Source: Virgifigura deserti
GTDB lineage: Bacteria > Pseudomonadota > Alphaproteobacteria > Dongiales > Dongiaceae
Assembly (NCBI GenBank): GCA_003576685.1
Contig: QOZR01000018.1
Location: 1-64,000 of the forward strand
Reading direction: 5' to 3'
Length of the DNA stretch: 64,000 bases
The position numbers were made by a program, and so were the translations under genes. Positions 59,302 to 64,000 of the stretch are shown piece after piece; within the stretch, counting starts at the first letter, position 1, and the number at the start of each line of letters is the position of its first letter. The notes under the pieces were generated by a model. That model saw nothing but the letters and a program-made list of their open reading frames with translations. It was not told the DNA's origin and did no database searches.

Positions 59302-60021
59302 ATGGCAGCCGGAATGTTCGCGGATTTCTTTAACGGCTTTTTCTCGGCGCCGGAGGGGGCCCAGCCATCGAGCGAAGCGAGTTCAGCTCAGTCCACAACC
59401 CGGCGCCGCGTTCACGAGCGTTTGTCGAAACGCAGCATCGACATTGTCGGCGCACTTGCAGGGCTCCTCTTCTTCATACCGTTATTCGCCCTCGTCTACC
59501 TGCTGGTTCGGATGGACGGCGGGCCCGCGATCTTCGCGCACTCCCGTGTCGGGCGGGATGGCACGTCGTTCAAATGCTACAAGTTTCGCTCGATGGTGGT
59601 CGATGCCGACCGCAAGCTCGCGGAATATCTCGCCCGCGACCCGGCCGCCCGGCTGGAATGGGAGCGGCACTTCAAGCTGGTCGACGATCCGCGGATCACG
59701 CCCGTTGGCCGCGCTTTGCGAAAGACGAGCCTCGACGAACTTCCGCAGCTGTGGAATGTGCTGAAGGGCGACATGAGCCTCGTCGGCCCCCGGCCGATCG
59801 TCACGGCCGAAGGAGCGCGATATCAGGACAACATCGTTTGCTACTACAGCTGCCGCCCCGGCATCACCGGGCTTTGGCAGGTCAGCGGGCGCAACGATGT
59901 CGATTACGAGTCCCGCGTCGGGCTCGATGTCTCCTATGTGAAGAACTGGTCGCTTCTCTTGGACGCAGCAATCATCATGAGGACCATCGGCATCGTCATC
60001 ACACGCAAGGGGGCCTACTGA
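59302..60021 (+). CDS. Priming undecaprenyl-phosphate sugar transferase (ExoY/WcaJ-type)
   Basis: A 239-residue polyprenyl-phosphate hexose-1-phosphate transferase. A single membrane helix (IVGALAGLLFFIPLFALVYLLV) precedes the catalytic domain with KFRSM, FKLVDDPRITPVGRALRKTSLDELPQLWNVLKGDMSLVGPRP and SCRPGITGLWQVSGRN. The length fits the short ExoY type, with no large N-terminal membrane domain. It should start repeat-unit synthesis on undecaprenyl phosphate. GAAGAAGG lies just before the ATG, 9 nt at most. Confidence 0.93.
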   Translation: MAAGMFADFFNGFFSAPEGAQPSSEASSAQSTTRRRVHERLSKRSIDIVGALAGLLFFIPLFALVYLLVRMDGGPAIFAHSRVGRDGTSFKCYKFRSMVVDADRKLAEYLARDPAARLEWERHFKLVDDPRITPVGRALRKTSLDELPQLWNVLKGDMSLVGPRPIVTAEGARYQDNIVCYYSCRPGITGLWQVSGRNDVDYESRVGLDVSYVKNWSLLLDAAIIMRTIGIVITRKGAY

Positions 60022-60036
60022 AGGAACGCCGCAGCC

Positions 60037-60192
60037 TCAGATCAGAAGAACGAGGGCAACGATAATACCCCAGCAGATCAGCGCGCTGCCGACCAGAAAC
60101 CAGAATTTCTGCTGAATCGTCCAGCCTCGCGTTTGCTCGCGACGATGGACGCTTCTCAGAACCTTTCGAGCCGCTTCCAAATCCCGCCCCAT
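60037..60192 (-). CDS. Small single-pass membrane protein, 51 aa
   Basis: Reads MGRDLEAARKVLRSVHRREQ..., then a C-terminal hydrophobic helix (FWFLVGSALICWGIIVALVLLI). The basic N-terminus and aromatic belt at the helix edge look like a genuine C-terminal-anchored inner-membrane protein. The ribosome site is weak (GGGGCG about 7 nt upstream). It runs convergently to the sugar-transferase gene. It may be a small accessory protein; I have no family. Confidence 0.5.
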   Translation of the reverse strand: MGRDLEAARKVLRSVHRREQTRGWTIQQKFWFLVGSALICWGIIVALVLLI

Positions 60193-60514
60193 GCCAATCG
60201 CGCCCCGTTCATTCGGATCAGGGGAAAGCTATTTACCATAACAAAGAGTTAACGCGGCAACCGCCTCATCGTCGCGCGCACGGCGCAAGCCATGCCCAGG
60301 GCGGCTTTCCAGCGCGTGGAATGGGCGAATGTCGTACGTCTATAGAGGAGCGATTGACCCGTTCCGCCGGGGCTAGCCATTTGGAGTGTTACCATTGTCC
60401 GTGCCCGCACCCCATTTGCCCTGGGCGCCGCCGCATTGCCCGATGACATCATGACATGCACGGCGCGACACCATGAGGGGAAGCGCCGGAACCGGATACG
60501 GCGAACGGGCGGTC
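60193..60514. other. Intergenic region before the cytidylyltransferase gene
   Basis: Holds no supported gene. It probably includes the promoter of the CDP-sugar genes. A longer in-frame start for the cytidylyltransferase at 60473 lies in it but lacks a clear ribosome site. No dyad block is present. Confidence 0.5.
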
Positions 60515-61285
60515 ATGAAAGTAGCAATCCTTGCCGGTGGACAGGGGACAAGGCTCGCGGAGGAAACCGCGGTCAGGCCCAAACCGATGGTCGAGATCGG
60601 CGGTCGGCCGATCCTCTGGCACATCATGAAGCATTACACCCATTACGGCTTTACCGAGTTCGTCATCGCGCTCGGTTACAAGGGCGAGTGCATCAAGCGC
60701 TATTTTCTCGACTACGCGGCCCTCGAGGCCGACCTCACGATCGATCTGCGCACACGAGCGGTTCGCTATCACCAGGCTGAATGCAGCGACTGGGTGGTCG
60801 ACCTGATCGATACGGGAGAATCGACGGGCACCGGCGGGCGAATCCGACGCCTGAAGCCCCATATCGGGGACGGCACCTTCATGGTGACCTGGGGCGACGG
60901 AGTCTCCGATGTCGATCTGCACGGTCTGCTGGCGTTCCACCGGTCGCATGGGCGGCTCGCGACGATGACCGTCGTCCGGCCGCCCGGCCGCTTCGGATGC
61001 GTGGTTCTCGACGGTCCGCGTATCGCGGAGTTCAGGGAAAAGCCGGCGAAAGGCGAGAACTGGATCAACGGCGCCTTCTTCGTCCTGGAGCCCGGCGTCT
61101 TCGACTATATCGACGGCGATCCAACCATGTTCGAGCAAGAGCCGCTCGAGCGACTGGCCGCCGATGGCGAGCTCATGGCCTATCGGCACAGCTCGTTCTG
61201 GCAGTGCATGGATACGATCCGTGACAAGGCACTACTACAGGCTCTCTGGGAAGAGCCGCAGCCACCTTGGAAGCTTTGGGAGTAG
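60515..61285 (+). CDS. rfbF: Glucose-1-phosphate cytidylyltransferase
   Basis: A 256-residue nucleotidyltransferase that makes CDP-glucose from CTP and glucose-1-phosphate. The opening MKVAILAGGQGTRLAEETAVRPKPMVEIGGRPILWHIMKHY is diagnostic, with later IALGYKGECIKRYF, VTWGDGVSDVDL and EKPAKGENWINGAFFVLEP. The length is typical. The product usually enters 3,6-dideoxyhexose or C-methylated sugar routes. The next gene starts 4 nt after the stop, so they are co-transcribed. Confidence 0.95.
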   Translation: MKVAILAGGQGTRLAEETAVRPKPMVEIGGRPILWHIMKHYTHYGFTEFVIALGYKGECIKRYFLDYAALEADLTIDLRTRAVRYHQAECSDWVVDLIDTGESTGTGGRIRRLKPHIGDGTFMVTWGDGVSDVDLHGLLAFHRSHGRLATMTVVRPPGRFGCVVLDGPRIAEFREKPAKGENWINGAFFVLEPGVFDYIDGDPTMFEQEPLERLAADGELMAYRHSSFWQCMDTIRDKALLQALWEEPQPPWKLWE

Positions 61286-61289
61286 AGCA

Positions 61290-62378
61290 ATGCGAATTCT
61301 CGTCACCGGTCACTGCGGCTATATCGGTTCGGTCCTCGTGCGCATGCTGATCGACGCAGGCCACGACGTCGTGGGTCTCGACTCCAATCTCTTCGAGGCG
61401 TCCGTCTATGGTGGCTGGGACTGGCCCAGCTTCCCGAGCATTCACAAGGATATTCGCGACGTCGAACCCGCGGATGTCGACGGGTGCGACGCGGTCCTGC
61501 ATTTGGCCGGCATGTGTAATGATCCGCTCGGCGACCTCATGCCGGCTCTGACAATGGCGATAAATCACGCGGCCACCGTTCATCTCGCCAAGGTCGCACG
61601 GAGCGTCGGCGTCTCGCGCTTCGTCTTCTCATCCTCCTGCAGCATCTACGGCGCCGCCGGCGAGGATTGGGTAGACGAATCGTCCCATCCCAATCCGGTG
61701 ACCCCTTATGGCGTCTCCAAGCTTCGCGCGGAGCAGGATCTCGCGCGCCTGGCGACCGACGACTTCTCGCCCACCTTTCTGCGCAGCGCCACGGCCTATG
61801 GCTTCTCCCCGCGCATTCGGTTCGACCTCGTGCTCAACAACCTGGTCGCCTATGCCTTCTGCAAGCATCGCGTCCTCATCAAGAGCGACGGAACGCCCTG
61901 GCGCCCGATCGTCCATATCGAGGATATCAGCCGCGCCTTCCTGGCCGCGCTGGAAGCGCCGCGCGAACTCGTTCACAGGGAGGTCTTCAACGTCGGCATC
62001 ACGACGGAGAACTACCAGATCCGAGAGCTGGCGACCCTGGTCGAGCGTACCGTGCGGAACTCGAGCATCGAATATGCGGCCGGAGCGTCGCCCGACAAGC
62101 GGACCTACCGCGTCGACTGCTCCAAGATCAGCCGGGCCCTGCCGGGCTTCAAGCCGCAATGGACGGCGCTGCGCGGCGTCGAGGAGCTCTATCACCGGTA
62201 CCGCATCATTGGATTGAGCGTCGAGGATTTCGAAGGCCCACGCTACCAGCGCCTCGCTCATCTGAAGGCTCTGCTCTCCACCGGGCGGCTTGACGGCACG
62301 ATGCGATGGAGCGGGCCGACGGCCGATGTTCCAGTCCCGGATGCAAGCGGCCGGGCGCCGGCCCTGTCCAAGGTGTAA
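61290..62378 (+). CDS. NAD-dependent sugar epimerase/dehydratase
   Basis: A 362-residue SDR with the Rossmann motif GHCGYIGSVLV at the N-terminus, HLAGMCNDPLGDLMPALTMAINHAATVHLAKVARSVGVSRFVFSSSCSIYG, and the YxxxK pair in TPYGVSKLRAEQDL. It is UDP-glucose 4-epimerase-like. A C-terminal extension of about 40 residues after the domain is polar. It should act on the CDP-sugar made by the previous enzyme or on a nearby nucleotide sugar. The next gene begins 4 nt downstream. Confidence 0.88.
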   Translation: MRILVTGHCGYIGSVLVRMLIDAGHDVVGLDSNLFEASVYGGWDWPSFPSIHKDIRDVEPADVDGCDAVLHLAGMCNDPLGDLMPALTMAINHAATVHLAKVARSVGVSRFVFSSSCSIYGAAGEDWVDESSHPNPVTPYGVSKLRAEQDLARLATDDFSPTFLRSATAYGFSPRIRFDLVLNNLVAYAFCKHRVLIKSDGTPWRPIVHIEDISRAFLAALEAPRELVHREVFNVGITTENYQIRELATLVERTVRNSSIEYAAGASPDKRTYRVDCSKISRALPGFKPQWTALRGVEELYHRYRIIGLSVEDFEGPRYQRLAHLKALLSTGRLDGTMRWSGPTADVPVPDASGRAPALSKV

Positions 62379-62382
62379 GACC

Positions 62383-63606
62383 ATGCAGATCACGGCATGC
62401 CGATCCTGCGGCGAATCCGATCTTGTCGACATTCTCGATCTCGGCGACATGCCGCTCGCCGACCGCCTTCTCGACCAGACATCGCTGGAGGAGCCCGAAC
62501 CGCGCTTTCCCTTGAATCTCGTCTTCTGCCCGCATTGCAGCCTGGTCCAGATCACCTATACGGTCGCGCCGGAAGAACTGTTCTGCAGGGACTATCCGTA
62601 CTATTCCTCGTTTTCTCCCGCCCTCCTCGCCCATTCCAAGGCCAACGCCCTGGAGCTGATAGCCAGCCGTCGTCTCAGTCCGAAGAGCTTCGTCGTCGAG
62701 ATCGCGAGCAATGACGGCTATCTGCTGAAGAACTTCGTCGAGCGCGGCATTCCGGTTCTGGGCATCGATCCCGCCGAAGGGCCGGCCGGCATCGCCAACG
62801 CCGACGGCGTCGCCACCTGGAACAGGTTCTTCGACATGCCGACCGCCGAGGCGATCCGGCAGGAGCATGGCCGCGCCGACGTGATCATCGCCAACAACGT
62901 GCTGGCGCATGTGGCGGACACCAACGGCCTGGTCCAGGCGATTGCCAGCCTCCTGAACACCGACGGCGTCGCTTCGATCGAGGTTCCCTATGTGCGCGAC
63001 CTCGTCGACCATTGCGAGTTCGACACAATCTACCATGAGCATCTCTGCTACTTCTCGCTGACGGCGCTGACCAAGCTGTTCGGCCGGCATGGCCTCACGG
63101 TAAACCATGTCCAGCATCTCGACATTCATGGCGGGTCCCTGCGCGTCCATGTCGGACATCGGCCGGACAGCAGCGCGGCCGTCACGGAGATGCTGGCGGA
63201 CGAGCGCGCCATCGGCCTGGACAGCTCGGCCTATTTCGCGAATTTCGCCGGCCGCGTCCGGGCGCTGAAGACCGAGCTTCTGCAGCAGCTCGATCATCTG
63301 CGGACTCAGGGATATCGGGTCGCGGCATATGGGGCCGCGGCCAAGGGCGCGACGATGCTGAACTATCTTGGGGCGGACACGAGGCTGCTGGACTACGTGG
63401 TGGACCGCAACTTCCACAAGCACGGCAAATTCATGCCGGGCCAGCATCTGCCGATCCTCCCGACGGAACGGCTTGAAGAGGATCGGCCCGACTTCGTGCT
63501 GTTGCTGGCTTGGAACTTCGCGAGCGAAATTCTGACGCAGCAGAGTCGGTATCGGGAGGCGGGCGGACGCTTCATCATTCCGAGCCCCGAGCCGCGTGTT
63601 GTCTAG
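62383..63606 (+). CDS. Zn-finger C-methyltransferase (TylCIII/NovU type)
   Basis: A 407-residue SAM enzyme of the sugar C-methyltransferase family. The N-terminal zinc domain has Cys6/Cys9 (CRSC) and Cys49/Cys52 (CPHC). The SAM site is VVEIASNDGYLLKNF (near 105-119). A C-terminal Methyltransf_14-like domain (YGAAAKGATMLNYLG) closes the protein. The family adds a methyl group to a 3-position or similar carbon of keto-sugars. The genomic position after RfbF points to a C-branched CDP-sugar in the EPS. Confidence 0.92.
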   Translation: MQITACRSCGESDLVDILDLGDMPLADRLLDQTSLEEPEPRFPLNLVFCPHCSLVQITYTVAPEELFCRDYPYYSSFSPALLAHSKANALELIASRRLSPKSFVVEIASNDGYLLKNFVERGIPVLGIDPAEGPAGIANADGVATWNRFFDMPTAEAIRQEHGRADVIIANNVLAHVADTNGLVQAIASLLNTDGVASIEVPYVRDLVDHCEFDTIYHEHLCYFSLTALTKLFGRHGLTVNHVQHLDIHGGSLRVHVGHRPDSSAAVTEMLADERAIGLDSSAYFANFAGRVRALKTELLQQLDHLRTQGYRVAAYGAAAKGATMLNYLGADTRLLDYVVDRNFHKHGKFMPGQHLPILPTERLEEDRPDFVLLLAWNFASEILTQQSRYREAGGRFIIPSPEPRVV

Positions 63607-63649
63607 ATCCGCAGTGATGACCTTCGAGCATTCGGAGAGGGAGCGCGCG

Positions 63650-64000
63650 ATGACGAACGACTCTCGCTGTCCAAGCTGCGCGTCAACGAACTCTCACATG
63701 TTCTATGAAGTTCGGCAGGTCCCGACGAACAGCTGTCTGCTAATCGCCGACCGGGACGAGGCGCTGGCGTTCCGCCGCGGCGACATCGAGCTTCGGTTCT
63801 GCCGTGGCTGCGGCTTCATCTTCAACGCCGCCTTCGATCCCAGCCTGACGGAGTATTCCAGCAGTTATGAGGAGACGCAGGCTTTCTCATCGACCTTCAA
63901 CACCTTCCATACGCGTCTCACCGGGCAGCTCATCAAGCGCTATGGGCTGACCGGAAAGCACATTCTGGAGATCGGTTGCGGCAAAGGCGAGTTCCTGACC
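63650..64000 (+). CDS. SAM-dependent methyltransferase with zinc motif (partial, runs off the right edge)
   Basis: The visible 117 residues begin MTNDSRCPSCAST and have two CxxC pairs (CPSC at 7-10, CRGC near 52-55) that likely bind zinc. A Rossmann start HILEIGCGKGEFLT (SAM motif I) follows at the window end. It may be a second sugar C-methyltransferase or a related enzyme. GAGAGGGAG precedes the ATG. The 3' part lies outside the window. Confidence 0.8.
   Translation, partial: MTNDSRCPSCASTNSHMFYEVRQVPTNSCLLIADRDEALAFRRGDIELRFCRGCGFIFNAAFDPSLTEYSSSYEETQAFSSTFNTFHTRLTGQLIKRYGLTGKHILEIGCGKGEFLT

Overview
The window is GC-rich DNA from a bacterial chromosome. It most likely comes from an alphaproteobacterium of a Rhodospirillales-like group. 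The argD-argF-hslO order, ApaG, the UPF0016/GDT1 gene behind a yybP-ykoY riboswitch, and the GC-rich codon use with several GTG/TTG starts all fit this. No rRNA, prophage, transposase or CRISPR array was seen. One tRNA gene, tRNA-Gly(CCC), lies at 878-951.

Bases 1-28,900 are mostly housekeeping and envelope genes. In order they are: a small hypothetical; tRNA-Gly; a ThiP/YnjC-like permease with its ATPase; an OmpA-like lipoprotein with a textbook terminator; apaG; folE; trkH; argE; a lipoprotein; the minus-strand operon argD-argF-hslO; an aldo/keto reductase with a divergent LysR regulator; a PPK2 kinase; a TraB/GumN protein; two tandem ABC-2 permeases of equal length; recX; a large MscS-type channel; a UPF0016/GDT1 exporter preceded by a well-preserved manganese riboswitch; a TPR protein; a phytochelatin-synthase-like protease; and several small proteins, a methyltransferase, a 5'-truncated DUF1326 gene, a K+ channel with RCK domain, and a DUF2383 protein.

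Bases 28,900-64,000 are dominated by a large exopolysaccharide (EPS) locus that runs off the right edge. It encodes an outer-membrane exit made of a short Wza/GumB-type lipoprotein and a separate beta-barrel, a secreted clan GH-A glycosidase, a GtrA/GtrB-type lipid-linked sugar module with two multi-pass membrane proteins, a Wzc-type co-polymerase/kinase, a Wzx flippase, a Wzy-like polymerase and an ExoY/WcaJ-type priming transferase. It also carries at least six glycosyltransferases, a sulfotransferase, a glutaminase-less asparagine-synthase-like enzyme, and GDP- and CDP-sugar genes (Gmd, a GDP-mannose 3,5-epimerase homologue, an RfbF cytidylyltransferase, an epimerase and two Zn-finger methyltransferases). 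The likely product is a Wzx/Wzy-type polysaccharide with GDP-mannose-derived and CDP-glucose-derived C-methylated sugars, possibly sulfated and amidated.

The points most worth a second look are four. First, a conserved block of about 62 bp, with dyad TGCGAT-N13-ATCGCA, lies upstream of both the wzc-like gene and the priming transferase gene and may be a shared operator. Second, the GDP-mannose 3,5-epimerase homologue has lost both the SDR catalytic Tyr and Lys. Third, the asparagine-synthase-like enzyme has no glutaminase domain. Fourth, REP-like elements are present, one of which supplies the last codons of the MscS gene.
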